Positions 1 to 12,921 of a stretch of 64,000 nt of DNA are shown here, in pieces. This stretch comes from Xenopus tropicalis (taxonomy: Eukaryota > Chordata > Amphibia > Anura > Pipidae): assembly GCF_000004195.4 (NCBI RefSeq), contig NC_030681.2:87111539-87175538 (forward strand). Direction: 5' to 3'. Each line of letters begins with the position of its first letter. The first letter of the stretch is position 1. The position numbers and the translations under genes were made by a program. Under the pieces are notes generated by a model that was given only the letters and a program-made list of their open reading frames with translations, was not told the origin of the DNA and ran no database searches.

Positions 1-347
1 CCAAAAAGCATTTGCATAAATAGGAAAAACAGTAGCATTTTGTACTGCAATATACTGAATTATGTTGCAATTTTTAATTACACATAGAAGTATTCTTATG
101 GCCCAAATATAATGACAGTTACTATAAGAAGTTACATACATTGTTCTATAAAAAAAAAAAAGATTCTTTTTACCACTGGTAAATAGGTCACTAAATAATT
201 TTTGCAGACTAGCAAAACCTATATGAAATCTGTCCACAGAGGTAGAATAATTTTTATTGCACAGATCTTTTTCAGTTAGTGGCTTTTATTCCATTTTCCT
301 ATAAGATTTGAACTATATTCATGAACATTTATCCTGCTTGACACATC

Positions 348-424
348 TGGATAGTGCCCCATTGGGCTTGATTTTAGGACCCCTGCCTTGCAAAGCAGCA
401 ATGTAACCACTGCACCGCCTATGT
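348..424 (-). repeat. tRNA-derived SINE head, fragment
   Basis: Read on the minus strand, this resembles the tRNA-like head of vertebrate SINEs: GGCGGTGCAGTGGTTA, then GCTGCTTTGCAAGGCAGGGG, then a decayed B box (AAAATCAAGCCC) and GGGGCACTA. Only the head is kept. It sits just upstream of the first coding exon of CGA, in an intron. Confidence 0.6.
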
Positions 425-463
425 ATCTTTATTTACATTTATTATTTTTGTTTCAGAGACAGC

Positions 464-3445
464 ATGGATTATTGTGGAAAGTACATAGCAGTTATCCTGG
501 CCTTCTTATCTGTCTTTATGCATGTGCTCCATTCCTTTCCAGAAGGAGATTTAATGGTTCAGGGTAAGATTTAATACAATGCATATACAATACAATAATA
601 CAATACAATGCAACTGCAATGATCATAGTTCTTTGAGAATAACCAAGCATTTGTTATGCAGATATTTCTCTCAATATGCACACAATTACCGTATCGGCCT
701 TAGCTTTCAATAAATATAGATTCAACCTTAACTTTGTACATAATGTATACAGCTGTGTAGCAATAGGGTAACATCCATCCTGTGGCTATGGAGATGTGTG
801 GGATGGAGGATCTGTTAAAGAACCCCAGACATTTATTTGCTCATGGGATGGCATAGGGTTATTCTATACCAGTGCATGGGGAAGGGAATGGAGCACCCAA
901 CAGGTCACCTACATTGTGGGCCTAAGTTATATTTTTTGCTTGGTGCACAGGAAGTTCAGTTACAACCCTGGTGTGTAATGCAGTTACTTTAAAGCAAAAT
1001 GAATTTTATGACAAAATTTTAAATAGCATGAAAAGATAATGTTATGATATATTTAAAAAAAGTTAACTTTCAGGTGTCAGTATCTCTTTAATATATACCA
1101 GTAGATGTTGCAGTTACTTACTAAATACATTCAGTGGGGGTCACTTATCAACACTGGGCAAATTTGCCCATGGGCAAAACATTTAATTTATTGTTCCTCC
1201 TGCAACTGCTGGAAAAAGCTTTCACTGATTGTTATTTTTATGAGCTACTGCCCATGGGCAAATTTGCCCAGAGTTGGTAAATGAGCACAGTATGTTTAGA
1301 GCTATGGCTCATGTGGTCTTACTTAGTACAGGCATGGGATCCCTTATCCAAAAACGTGTTCCTAAAGTTCCAAATTACAGTAAAGCCATCTCCCATTGAC
1401 TCCATTATAAGCAAAAAAATTACAATTTTTAAAAATGATTTCCTTTTTCTCTGAAATTCTAAAATAGTACCTTGTACTTGATCCTAACTAAGATTTAATT
1501 AATCCTTATTGGAGGCAAAACAATCCCATTGGGTTTATTAAATATTTAAATGATTTTTAACAAACTTGAGTTATGGAAATCCAAAGATCCCTTATCCGGA
1601 AAACCCCAGGTCCCGAGCATTCTGGATAACAGGTCCCATACCTGTACTTAAAAACATTTGCTTTCTTGTGTGCCAGGAAACTATAGGCTCTTCCCATTCA
1701 AGTTGTGGCAATCAAAAAGTGATGCAACAATATGCAAACAATGGGCATAGCTAGCTTTTTTGCATATTCTAGTTTTATTTTTATTGTTCCTGTGATTTAA
1801 TATGGATAGATATTTGTGACAAATAATATATTACTTGCTGACCAAAGAGCTTCCTTCTACCTTGTTCCAGGATGCCCAGAGTGCAAACTTAAAGAAAACA
1901 CCTATTTTACAAAAAGGCTCGGAAAGGCCCTGATTTTTCAATGTACTGGATGCTGCTTCTCTAGGGCCTATCCTACTCCAATGAGATCAAAGAAAACCAT
2001 GCTGGTTCCAAAGAATATTACATCTGAGGCAACATGCTGCGTGGCAAAGGCATCCACAAGGGTAAGTAACACTGCTGACACACAAGATAATAATTAACAA
2101 GCTTTAAAGGGTCAGTAACACCAAAAAGGGTTTTTTATATAAATTTAAATGCCATGTACTTTTACCTCACTCAAAAAATTTTGACTTTTCTTCAAAAACT
2201 GTAACGCAATTTATATAAATAAGATTTTTAGTAGCAGTAAAGGCAGCCACGCAAAGCTGGATGGGTTCACTTTGCTCTCCCGGTAACAAACATGCTCTTT
2301 AGATACAATGGATTTATAAAAGAATTCCTGATAAATATGGTTAAATGGCATTTATGTATGAAATATTTTTATATATAATATAGGTGTTGTTGCCAAGAAT
2401 ACTGTATTTTCAGTTTCAGAAATATATCATTTGCAAAGGTACACTGAGTTTATTTCTGTTATGCCACAAGCCAGGGTCATTTATACATGTCATGGAACTC
2501 AGAGGGGATCAAGGTATGAGAAGGAATATGTCCAACTGTTTTTGTAACAGAGCCGCACACACAAACATATGCAGTCGGGAGCTTACCCCATTTATTGTCA
2601 CTACCTTGATCAACGTTTCGGGGGGAATACACCCTCCCTTCATCAGGATGTACTGAAGGAAAATGTCCAAGCCATCCAATAGTTACTTATTGCAGTAGAT
2701 GGAACAGGAACATTACCATAAGCCTTTAGCTAGGGGGGCAGAGAAACTATAAAACTGCATAAAGAAAACAAGGAGATGCCAAAAATACAGCACATATCCA
2801 CTTAGTCTAAGCCCTTTATCTTATCTGCAGAGATACTGCTTCTTTAACCTACTTTTGAGGTATAAATATAAAAGAAAAATACACCATACACAATACATTA
2901 GTTCTACCAGAGAATGAACCATTAGTAAATTGGCATTACTATAAGTCAGAAAGATAGGGTTTATGAACAACCGAACTCTCTTAATTTTTAATGTAGTTGT
3001 TAAGGGTAGAATGAAAATTAAGGAACGATTTTGGAAAAACCTATGCATACCATCTAATGCACAGTAACTGACATCTGTCCTATTAAAGATAGACCTGGCA
3101 TGGTGAATGAGCAAGGTAATCTGCCAACTGAATGCCTGTAACCAAACACTCGGATTTCTGCAACTATCAAGCATGAAAAAAAACATTTGTTTATCTTGAA
3201 AAATTAGGGCAGAGCATATAAATCTCTGTTTATAAATAAGTCCCACTGTACTCTATAATAATAATAGGTAGTAACCAATTACACTCACAGTGACTGGTGC
3301 TTGTTTTTTCAGTTCAATATCTAAAACATTTGTGCTTAAATAACTTTTTTTGTTTGATTTTCTGCAGGTCACAGTGATTGACAATTTGAAGATTGAAAAC
3401 CATACAGACTGTCATTGCAGCACCTGCTATTATCATAAATCTTAA
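464..3445 (+). CDS. cga: Glycoprotein hormone alpha subunit precursor (CGA), three coding exons
   Basis: This is the common alpha subunit that pairs with the LH, FSH and TSH beta subunits; it is secreted from the pituitary. The coding exons are 464-563, 1871-2061 and 3368-3445, each bounded by AG acceptors and GT donors (GTAAG at 564, GTAAGT at 2062; acceptors end at 456, 1870 and 3367). Joined, they give 122 residues. These are a hydrophobic signal peptide of about 24 residues, the mature start FPEGDLMVQ, the CPECKLKEN motif, ten cysteines (GCPEC, QCTGCC, TCC, DCHC, STC) and the family-specific end CYYHKS. N-glycosylation sites NIT and NHT are kept. Intron phases are 1 and 0. The ATG sits 7 nt into its exon, as I recall for mammalian CGA, so the non-coding first exon and promoter lie left of position 1. 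No break is seen. Identification is firm; the exact exon edges rest on reading the splice sites. Confidence 0.96.
1136..1290. mobile_element. MITE in CGA intron, about 155 bp
   Basis: The two ends are inverted copies containing TGGGCAAATTTGCCCATGGG. The left end begins GGGTCACTTATCAACA and the right end finishes GGTAAATGAGCAC. There is no coding potential. It lies in the intron between the first two coding exons of CGA. Confidence 0.7.
1327..1646. mobile_element. MITE with TACAGGYATGGGA termini
   Basis: The left end is TACAGGCATGGGATCCCTT and the right end is GGTCCCATACCTGTA, so the termini are inverted. The internal motif CTTATCCGGAAAACCCCAGG is a common Xenopus repeat signature. Related copies lie at about 26130-26302 and 57207-57776. 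It is inside a CGA intron. Confidence 0.8.
2104..2290. mobile_element. Half of a T2-type MITE in CGA intron
   Basis: It starts TTAAAGGGTCAGTAACACC, matching the left end of the intact element at 54917-55341 (TTAAAGGAACAGTAACACC), and continues with the same TTTATATAAAT and GGCAGCC blocks. The matching right half is missing. Confidence 0.6.
2591..2650 (-). ncRNA. Hammerhead-ribozyme-like core of a retroelement
   Basis: On the minus strand, CTGATGA (2646-2640) is followed by a G-rich/C-rich hairpin (about 2639-2620, one internal mismatch), then GAAAC (2619-2615), then AATAAA (2596-2591). The order CUGANGA, stem II, GAAA is the conserved catalytic core of the hammerhead ribozyme. Penelope-like retroelements are known to carry minimal hammerheads with a very short stem III. 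An extra A between CTGATGA and the hairpin and a weak stem III argue for low activity. It lies in a CGA intron, antisense to CGA. Confidence 0.5.
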
Positions 3446-3451
3446 ATATAC

Positions 3452-3628
3452 AATAAATATAAGACAGTATTGTATGTGATACGTTCATGCTCTCTTAGCT
3501 GGCTTTCATGCTGTTTATTTTTATTTTTGAAACACATTTTCATGATGTGATCCTACATTCTTCATTTAACATTGTATATTCATTATTATACTTCTTAATG
3601 GTTAGACCATTATTGTTTTAAAAATAAA
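3452..3628 (+). promoter_or_regulatory. Candidate CGA polyadenylation signals
   Basis: AATAAA occurs at 3452-3457, only 7 nt after the CGA stop codon, and again at 3623-3628. The second would give a 3' UTR of about 200 nt, nearer to the mammalian length. The sequence alone does not decide between them. Confidence 0.5.
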
Positions 3629-3649
3629 AATGCTTTTGCATGACTGTTA

Positions 3650-5770
3650 TGATATTCAAATCTGGAAACAGGTATCATTACTGTGTAACAAAGGTCATCT
3701 TTTCTGAAAAAATAATGAAAAATGTGCTTGAATTGTGCAGTGCTTGGGTGTCATATTTTATATCTTATTTCCTTAGAAATAAGAAATAAGAATCTTCCTT
3801 TGTCTTTGCGCTATTCATTTTAGGACTTCCCCTATGAGGGGGAATGTAATAAAAAGTCATAAACAGAAAAAACAGTGCACAAATAAGAATAAAAATTAAC
3901 TTTTTACTATGTAATATTTTTCATTAGACCATTATTGCATTGCAAATTTTAATTGCGCATTGCAAATGCTTAAGATGCACTTGAAGATTGTGGAATTGTT
4001 AGCATGAAACTAGCATGAACGTTTTATTACATTTACTGTGCACTGACACAAGCTAAAAGACTCGCAATCTCTGTCCTACTGTCGCATGAGGGGCAGGGGG
4101 TTCGCAAAAGATATATTGCATTCACGCAAAGGCAAAATTGTTCACAATGTGAATATTGAATTTTTCCCCATTGGCGACCTATATTACATTCCCCTTTATG
4201 CTTTTTATTTATTAGCAAATTGTAGAATATTTAGTGGACTTTTTTGTCAGAATTCTGCACCTATGCATACTCACAACAACCTTGTGGTGGTGTGTGGTTA
4301 TTATAAGGATAGCAAACAAGGAAACGTTGTGCTTACCACTAAATTTTAAACCATTATGCAGGCGTGAGCCATCATTATATATAGCACATTCATGGCTTTT
4401 CAAGAGCTTTATGGGAACCTGCTTAAATATCGATGGTGAATAAGTAGAGGATTTTCTTAGAAAAAAGCAGTGGCAAGCTTCGTAGGGAAATGCCTCCTAC
4501 AACTGATGACAATTGGCTTGTCTTCCTTATACTGTAGGTCTTTCTGGAAATTTCCAGTAAAGAATCTACTGTAGAAGGCCTGTTACACACACAGCTACCG
4601 TTTTGTAATGCTATTACAAATACACATGTGGTGTATTACAGTTATGTGGCTGTTGCCTTCTTGCATACTAAGTAAAAGTTTTTATATCATTATAAGGCTT
4701 TCTGCCTCATAAAGTTAACCTAGATATGCACATACATATTTGCATTTCCGTCTAGATTATTCACAGTCTGTAATTCATAATAAACATAATGAGGATGACT
4801 CAGGGTGGCTCCTGATATGGGGGACTTTTCATAAAGAAAATTGAAGTTGTACAGAACCAGGTTTTTGTATAAACAGCCATAATTGTGTATATTTACCATC
4901 AGGTTCTGAGATTATTTTCATGATTTAAAGTACCAAGTGAGTACCAAATAGCGTGCTGTGCTATTTTATAATAATCACTGTGCAGAGACATTAATAATTT
5001 CAGAAAAGCAAAAAGTTTATCACCATTTATTTTATCAGTTTCCATAAGTAGCTAATGATTCACAATGTGGATACTAATTGAAATAACAGAATATGATTAT
5101 TTTTTAAACATTAAAATAAAGAGAGGAAATAGAAAATGAGAAAGGAAAACAGACTGCTGCGAATATGGTGCTGTTGTGTCAGGTTCATCAATGGAAGCAC
5201 CAGGAATGTTAGCATCTTTATTAGCTATGTAATTAATTAGTAAGTAACTAGACCAGTCGGGTTTGCTGTATCAAAACAAATGTTTTGTATGTATTTTGAA
5301 AGAGTTACACATTTTTGCCCCCATAACAGCTATGCTGAGTCAGTATGTGGTTAAGGTGGGTGTCTCTTGGGCTATATATCATTCATAAGCATTTTATAAG
5401 TTGATCTAGTGACTATGGGTCAATATTGGATCTACTGTCACGCAGGCGTGGAATCAAAAATGGCTATGGCATTTCATGTACACAAACAGCCCCCCACCAG
5501 CCCAATAAATAGTGACTGTATTTGGCATCTTACAGAAACCCCTCTGGCATTTGCCAGAACCCACAGATTGCTAGTCTGGGCCTGCTGTCACAAGACTGAC
5601 TACAAATTTGGACTGAAGAAATACAATGAAATATTTTAAATTTTAAATGTGAGCATGCCTAAATGGTTCTGTCACTGGTAATCAGTAGATATCCATATGG
5701 ACTGAAAGTGCTGAATTGGAATGATTTTGAGTCATTGGTCCAAAGAATTTTGCCATTTACTTTATGCCAT
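3650..5770. other. AT-rich intergenic DNA, no gene seen
   Basis: No open frame with recognisable protein features, and no clear repeat boundaries. Confidence 0.6.
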
Positions 5771-5774
5771 AAGA

Positions 5775-5905
5775 GATTCGCTAGTAGACTTTAATAATGA
5801 GTTGGATGCACATCTGTCAGAAACCTCTCAAGACAAAACTGTGATTGGGAAAAAGTTTTCTTATGTGAACAAAGGTTGAACTTGATGAACATCACTGCAA
5901 ATGAC
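5775..5905 (+). repeat. CR1 LINE 3'-end relic
   Basis: A decayed match to the last coding part and 3' UTR of the CR1 element at 22560-22760. It has a frame like the F..LDE-FL end, followed by GGTTGAACTTGATG, which is shared exactly with the better copy. Confidence 0.45.
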
Positions 5906-6995
5906 ACTACTATTGTTTACCTAGCTAACGATTCACTGAATGCAGGCCGGATCTCCTTTTTATTTACTTCTCGCCATCAGTCTGCATTTTTATTGTACTG
6001 ATGTTTCAAGGGCAAGGAACCAACAAGTTCACAACATTGGCTGTGTGTATCTGCTTTCCTCGCTGCTCTAATGCTGCGCACACAATTTGCACCTGACCAT
6101 TATTTTGTCTTAAATTAAAGACTGCACACTAAGAATAGAAAAACTTGAGCTAAAAAAACATATATATTGTTGTTGCATGCACACAATGGCTTAATGAAGT
6201 TCTTAATGAATACTTGTCATGCTTTAAGCACTTTCCAAAGCAGCTGCTATATTAGAGAGAGTAAAAGAGAGATGCTTTTAAAAGTGATTCTTTAAATTAA
6301 AAAGCCAATTATGAAGTCCTTTAAAAATAGTGACCTTTGTGGATAATAAGCCATGCACACAACTTACGCAATGGGAATGACATTTTCTCACCTAACAGTA
6401 ATATTACTGGGGCAGATAAAATACCCTGCTAGTCTTTTCTCATTACCTCTAGCCAAATTTCAGGGGCTCACTCCCTGCATGGTTGACTGGAGATCTAAAT
6501 TAAGTTATTACCCATGAGTGCTAATTGGGAAAGACAGCTTATACTAGACATTTCAGGACACAGAACAAAGAACAGAGTTGTATAGAAAAGACATTATGTA
6601 ACCGCCACTTGTAGATGTTCTGGAAGAATATTTTTTACTGCAGATAACAAGCATAAAATTGACAGAAAACCTTGAAATCTTTTGTAAAATGCTTTTAGTG
6701 TTATTATGACTCATAATAGATTTTAGGTTAAATGAATTATATTTGTTACAGAAAAACATCCAGTAATTTTTTTCAATTTTGTGTGTTTTTTCAAGCTTTA
6801 TAATAACTTCTCTAATTATTTAAATATCCTTTTCACTATTGTGTTTTTAATATTAGAATAAAAGATGTGTACTCCTTCAAGCTGCAAGGTTCCTTTTATT
6901 TGTCTCACTGGCCCCATTTTTTGCTGGGGCACAACAAGAGAACAATGAAGAAGATTCTCTGCAAGGTAACATTATTCTATGTATACAATATCTTT

Positions 6996-7498
6996 TTAAA
7001 GGAGAAGGAAAGGGCTAATAAAGCGACCCCATAACTGGAAAGGCCTCATGTCCCTGTAGCTGATCGCTACCTTTTTTTACCTGGAAACCAGTATATTGCC
7101 TGCACTTCTTGATTTTCTAAATCGCTGTAGTTGTCCTATTGTGGCTGCCATGTTGGACATCCAACATGGCGCCGCGTAAGGAAACACACATGCGCGAACC
7201 TTCTCCCTCCCCCTAGATGCGAGCACAACCTACTCTGTCGCAGCCACTCCTGCTTGTTATATGGAAAGCGCGCTCACAAGGTATGTTCAATGCGCATTCG
7301 CTTACTCGTTAGCTGGTCGTAGTGTCTGTGCAGGAGCGATGCATTTTGGGAGTCTTCTTAACACAGCTCAGTGTTTTTTCTTCCTGTTTGGCTTTAGATC
7401 AGGTGAAATATGGGGAGACTTAAGGGCACTATTGAGACAACTGAAGGTATGCCTGGAGCTTGAGATTAACTCTTTACTAGCCTTTCCTTCTCCTTTAA
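6996..7498. mobile_element. T2-type MITE, about 500 bp
   Basis: The left end TTAAAGGAGAAGGAAAG and the right end CTTTCCTTCTCCTTTAA are inverted, each with TTAA at its outer edge, the known target of this class. The interior is GC-richer than its surroundings and contains GTTGGACATCCAACATGGC, a small palindrome. Confidence 0.85.
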
Positions 7499-7499
7499 T

Positions 7500-9798
7500 T
7501 GGGAAATTTAAGTGCCTCTCTGTAGGAATGATGGCGCTATAGCACTCTTTTGTAAACCTAAAAGGTAATCCTGGTGGAAAACCTTGTCCAACCCTATAGA
7601 ACGCAATTTTCTGTCCTCTCTATCTACATATGTACCTCAACCTTCAGGATTAGAGATATTAATAACCACTGATACTTATCAGTGGTCAAACTGTGACCAA
7701 ACAAAGGCGGAAGATGATGCAAAGAACTGTTAAAAATACAGTTGTTACCAAAGAGATCAAAAACGGCAGCAAATGTTTCACTAAGCAGTCTAACATTTAG
7801 TGATAGTCTAGTCTGTAGTACTATTGAAGCAGCCAAAGCGATAGCAATTGGGTTGATTATGAACCCCCATTATGAAACCAAGCTATGTTCCTGAAAAGGA
7901 AACGGTCAAAGCCATTCCAGCTATCAAATGGTTTAATGGCCTAGAATGGTATGTATGGTTGATTTGTGACTAAACTTAGCAATATTTTTGTATGGGAAAC
8001 AGCACTTGGTTTTATCTCATTCAGTAATCATGATACTAAATAAATGCCAGATGGTTTCTCCAGAGTCATCTGACAATGTTTGTTCCTTCAGGTTGCCATG
8101 GTAACTACTCTATTTTGTATTGATTCATTATTTTTTATGACATAATAGTCATTTAGTACATACTGAACCCATGTGTTATATTTAAGAATTATATGAATTT
8201 CTTTTTTTTTATTATATATAGAGAAAGTTTGTGTCATTTACATTTGGAAGCACATAGTTTTATGGCTAATACTCTATTCAGTTGTGATTGGAACAAAAGG
8301 TTTTCACATGGAAAACATTACTGTTTTAACCCTTTTAAGTGTGAATAGCAGAGCCTGCTGACACTCTAAAGGCTGGATTAGAACAAATACTATATTAACG
8401 TTGTTGCTACTTTGGAGTGTCCTTTTGGGCACTTCTTTTCCTTTATTTATGGCACTGGCTTAAAGAGGAAATCAGCTCATACCCATTCCCCCCTCACAAG
8501 GTGTTGATGATAAATAACTGAACAAACTAGACTTCCTTATAACTGTGGGTGGGGCTTCAAGGCCAATTGGCTGTCCATTCTTACTTTCCCCTTCTCAGAC
8601 GGGTAGGGTGCCATGGAGTTAGTATAGATTCACACTCCTGCTTCGTAGTTAGGAGGGCAGGGGCACAAAGACAGGTAATTTCCCCAGCCCTACAAATGAC
8701 TCTGTACTCTAAATGCTTATACTATTATATTTATAACAGATATACATATAACCCCTCCCATTTCTGAATATTTTCTTGGGGTGTGTGCTTATGAAAAAAG
8801 TGAGTAAATCACCCAAGCCTATGATCACCCATTCTTAGTTGGTGGTGTGTGCTGAAAGACCTGTAAAAAAGTTAACTTACTGTATCTGTTTTTCATCAAC
8901 AAGGTCAAGGAAGGGGCCAGTACAGCTCCTTCTTACAGTATTATGATGCCGATCTAACAAGGAACTAAAAAGGCTTCCCTTAAATTGATTAATTATAGGT
9001 TGGTCCTAGCCTCCCACTTGAAAAATATTTGCACATGGCTAAAGAATACAACTGAAGGAGGATGTTGGTTCAGCAAGGGATTAGAGTAGTGGCACTGTTA
9101 ACTAAAAGTTAACAGTTATGGAAAGGGGCTAGGAACAACAGAAATTAGACCCAGTAGCCTTCATCTAGTAAAATGCTAGAACTCACATCAAACATCCAGC
9201 CTGTCATGATACATTCAGGTAATGCTGCAGTATAGTTTTTTATAGCCAAGTATATATAAAATCTTCTAGAGATAAGGTTGCCACCTATTTTTGAAAAAAA
9301 TATTAGCCTTACTCTATTTTTATCATTCTGCTCTATTGAAACCATTGGCATTAAGATTAATTTTTACTGGCAAGGCTGGCAAAATACCATCCAGGTGGAA
9401 AACCTAGCAGGAGTGTCAAGGTAATATATGAAGAAAGCTTTTAAATCAGTTAGAGAGCTTTACAGTACCATGTTTAAATAGAAATTCACTATATGCACAC
9501 TATATTTCTGTTTTAGCATATTGGCACAGAGAATAATAGCCAGTCTAATGTAAGTCCTGGGTACATAGCAGAAATTGGAAACTTTTAGTTCTAGATTTTG
9601 AAGAACAGTTGGAGAGATAAAGGTGGTTGTAGTTCAACAACATCTGGAAGGATGTCAAGGATTGCTTTTTTATTTAGATGCATTGAAAAAAAAATGTAAA
9701 CCTCACAATTTTTGAGCCAGTGCCAGTGAAAACTCCATGGAATAACCTGTAATTGTATTAGGAGAAAAGTTTTTCTCCTCAAATTGATTCTGACCCAT
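7500..9798. other. Intergenic DNA, no gene seen
   Basis: No conserved protein or RNA gene is recognised. Short AT runs only. Confidence 0.55.
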
Positions 9799-10015
9799 TG
9801 GGGCCGATTCATTAAAACATGAGTTTGAATCCCGAATAGGAAAAATTCGGATTAGATAAGATAATTTCTGAAGATCGCAAATATCACGAAAATGCTTACA
9901 GTAAAATCGTATTAGTCACGATAATATCGTATTGGCAATCTGAAAGTCACAAAATTTTTGTACCGAACAATTGTAAACAGCGACAGAACCTTTCCGAGTA
10001 AAATACGCTTGTGTT
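9799..10015. mobile_element. Harbinger-type MITE fragment (cgaatttacg family)
   Basis: GGGGCCGATTCATTAAAACA, followed by blocks with AATCGTATTAGTCACGATAA and ATCGTATTGG, matches the elements at 45752-46093 and 53802-54274. The right end is missing. Confidence 0.65.
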
Positions 10016-10082
10016 GCCTTTGAATTTATGTGTGGGTTGTCTAGAAGTTATCCTTGCCTATAAATTCTAAAATCTAATTGTT

Positions 10083-10270
10083 ATTTCTGCTGCCTTGTAG
10101 GGCTGGGTCCTGAGTTTGATTCACATTGGAGCAATACCTGCATGAAGGTTGTATGATCGCATTGCAACTGTGTAGGATTTCCTTAGGGTTCTTTGTGTGC
10201 AGTAGCTCCATAGAGACTGTTGGTAAAGCACTATGGAATATGATGGCACTACATAAAGAATTATAATGAT
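10083..10270 (+). repeat. tRNA-derived SINE with an L2-like tail
   Basis: The head contains GCTGGGTCCTGAGTTTGATTC, which is B-box-like. Next comes the central CTGCATGAAGGTTGTATG block typical of vertebrate core SINEs. The tail, GGAATATGATGGCACTACAT, closely resembles the 3' end of the L2 LINE at 28770-28820 in this window. The head is partly lost. Confidence 0.65.
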
Positions 10271-12769
10271 GTGTCTTATGCCTCCAGCAGGTGATTGCTT
10301 TTAAAAAATGCTTTTAAAAAATGTCCTTTTCAGCTTACCATTCTTTAACATGTGACCATGTATAATACAGGAAAAAGATCATTATAGCTGCTATCATTAT
10401 AGCTGCTATCTTAGCAGTGTTAACAGCATATAATACAATCTGCCTAAATCCTACCCCATCCAGCCCTGTGGAAGCATCATTGGTAGGTATAATCCATCCC
10501 TCGCTCCTAGGTTATTAATACAAGCAGATATTTTTCATATTTATGCATTAATTCAGGATTATAACTGTTTGTGTGCAGTTACCTGATGGCACATCTGTTT
10601 ATGCCCAGGCATCTAGGCCTCCTACTCAGATGCCTTGTTTCCTTTATTCATTATTGTACATGATATGAACAACAATGTTTTGTTTACTGTACTTAGCTGT
10701 GCTGTTATGGTGTATAGTAAGTGCTGCCATACTTCTGTTTCCCCAGTTTCACACCTTCCCTTTGTTAATAAACTGAAGCCTACCAATCTGTTTCAGTGAA
10801 TTGATGAAGGAAGGAGTTTAGCTGTATTCAAACTACACACTGCCTCGCGTTAATGTAGTGAGGACAGAACAATGTGAGTGTATAGTTTATGATCAAAGAA
10901 GCAAATTGCATTAAGATTTCCTAACTGCATTGGAACTAGATACACATATGCTCCTTTGCATGGCATATTTGCATAAAATCAGAATGACTCCATTGCAAGT
11001 GTAATGTGTTAAATTATACTGGAATAAATATTTTGTGTAATTACATTAGCAAATTTAAAATTTGTAATGGGGAATACATCTCTATGCTGTGCTTCTTTGA
11101 ACCTCCCCGGCAACTCGCTTTCTTTCTGCGCATTACTTCCCTGACTATTCTATCTAGTGAGATATATTGTTTTCGTAGAACTCTCTATGAAAAAATTCAC
11201 TTTGAAAAGTCTGAAAAAATATACTACAGTTAATAAACTATTTTTTTGCATAAGATTGTAAATCTCTATTTCAGAGTCAAAATTAGTACAGATACTTATT
11301 GTGGGGATAAAGTAACCAAAAAAAAAATACATTTTTGTGTCAATGCGGCTGAAGCCATTTAAAAAAAAAAAAAAAAAAACCCTGATAAAATATCTCTAAG
11401 TGTCCCAAGTAGGAACAAAGTGTATATTACTGGAAATATACTGCTTTAAATAATGTCTTGGGATTCAATGGAAGAATCATAGTGCTATAATCCCAAAGGG
11501 TTATGCTTATGATTTAACATAAGAACATCATTTAATATATAATATTTCATTGGATTCCAGTAATACTTTCACAGATCATACTTTAATAATGTGAAGAGGC
11601 CTTAAGTGTACAAGAAGCAATTTATCTATATCAGTGTTCTTACTTTTCCTTAATCAATTTTATTCTAACACAGAAACTTGCAGCTAAAAGGTAATGTGCT
11701 ACTTTAACAGCAAAGTAAAAATGGATCAAGATAGTAAGCTTTGAAAAACACAGCTCTAAATGCAAATAAATAAATAGAAAATATGCATAAAAATGACGGC
11801 ATTCACAGGATTTCTACAGTAAATGAATTACATGAGAAAATGAGGTTCATTTATTTGATGCTTTGGTTGGACACAAGCACCTTTTTCAAGGAAATCAGTG
11901 CTGTGATAAAGACAAGAAGCCCCCCAAAATCCCAAATTTAATACCTGGCAACCCCCTACAGTCCCCCACCATGTGATGTCATGGTTGTGAAAGTGTGCAA
12001 GTGGTAATAAAAGCAAATATGTAACATGTAACCCCTAAGTCAATACACAGGGTGCCATATTCTTTACTTATATTTATAGGCCTACCCAGGCATTACTGGA
12101 CAAGTACAGCTCATTGATCATCTGTGCTCCAGCTCACACAGTGAGCACTAGAAGGTATTGAATAGCCCCCATGGATGTCCCTCCCAATACTACTAAATGT
12201 GTTCCAGAAGTTTATTAGAGGTGGATGCGTTTTCACTGAACTTAACCCCAGGCTTTGGCATAGTGTGCCCATGGATATCTGTATGCACTTTACATCCCCA
12301 AATGTGCTTAATGTCAAAAGATGGCCCCCTTAGCCAGAAAACTGGCATTCATCCGAGCAGAAGTGGATGTGGCACTTAGCAAGGACATGCTATTACCCCC
12401 AGGGTATGTACGTCTCACACAATCATGCCTTACAAGAGGCCTAAGGCCCCTCAGCTTCTTAAAGGTATATGTTGAGGTATTATGCACAAAATGTGCATGC
12501 CTCCTGCCACAATCTAAACTAATTTCCAGCATGTGGGTATGTTGGTAAGTGACAGGTGCCTTGTCCTCCTTTGTGAACATGGAACCACTAATGTGTAGGA
12601 TGTCAGGGAGAGGTCAACTTACACATACGTTGTTCCATGTTCATATGAAGTCATATGGCTAACCTCACATGATTTCACTTAAATACTGCAGTCTGAAACT
12701 AATGATTTCTCAATATATTCTTCCTCATTTTTAATGCAGTGGTGGAGCAATTTATGTGGGAATGGTGGT

Positions 12770-12850
12770 TGTATATACATGTTCACTTAACATTTATCTT
12801 AATCAAGTCACTCAAAATTCATGTTCACTCAAAATTTATCTTAATCAAGT
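12770..12850 (+). repeat. Short tandem duplication, about 44 bp unit
   Basis: Two near-identical units share ATGTTCACT, then AATTTATCTTAATCAAGTC. They are separated by one unit length. Confidence 0.7.
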
Positions 12851-12870
12851 CCCTTGCTTGCTGGTCATTT

Positions 12871-12871
12871 G

Positions 12872-12908
<37 letters not shown>

Positions 12909-12921
12909 AAGATATATATAT
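12871..12921. repeat. (CT)n(TA)n microsatellite
   Basis: A run of CT dinucleotides passes directly into TA dinucleotides and then degenerates. Confidence 0.9.

Noticed and set aside
2821..3246. 141-codon minus-strand frame
   Set aside because: Lies inside the last CGA intron, AT-rich, low complexity, no family motif.
8902..8968. Short open stretch after an AG that could join the 6857-6965 segment in frame
   Set aside because: Weak acceptor and only about 22 codons; joining it to 6857-6965 leaves no initiator Met. Too easily chance.
12321..12580. Overlapping frames of 75 and 88 codons on opposite strands
   Set aside because: No recognisable domain; I compared it with Harbinger transposase motifs from memory and could not align them.
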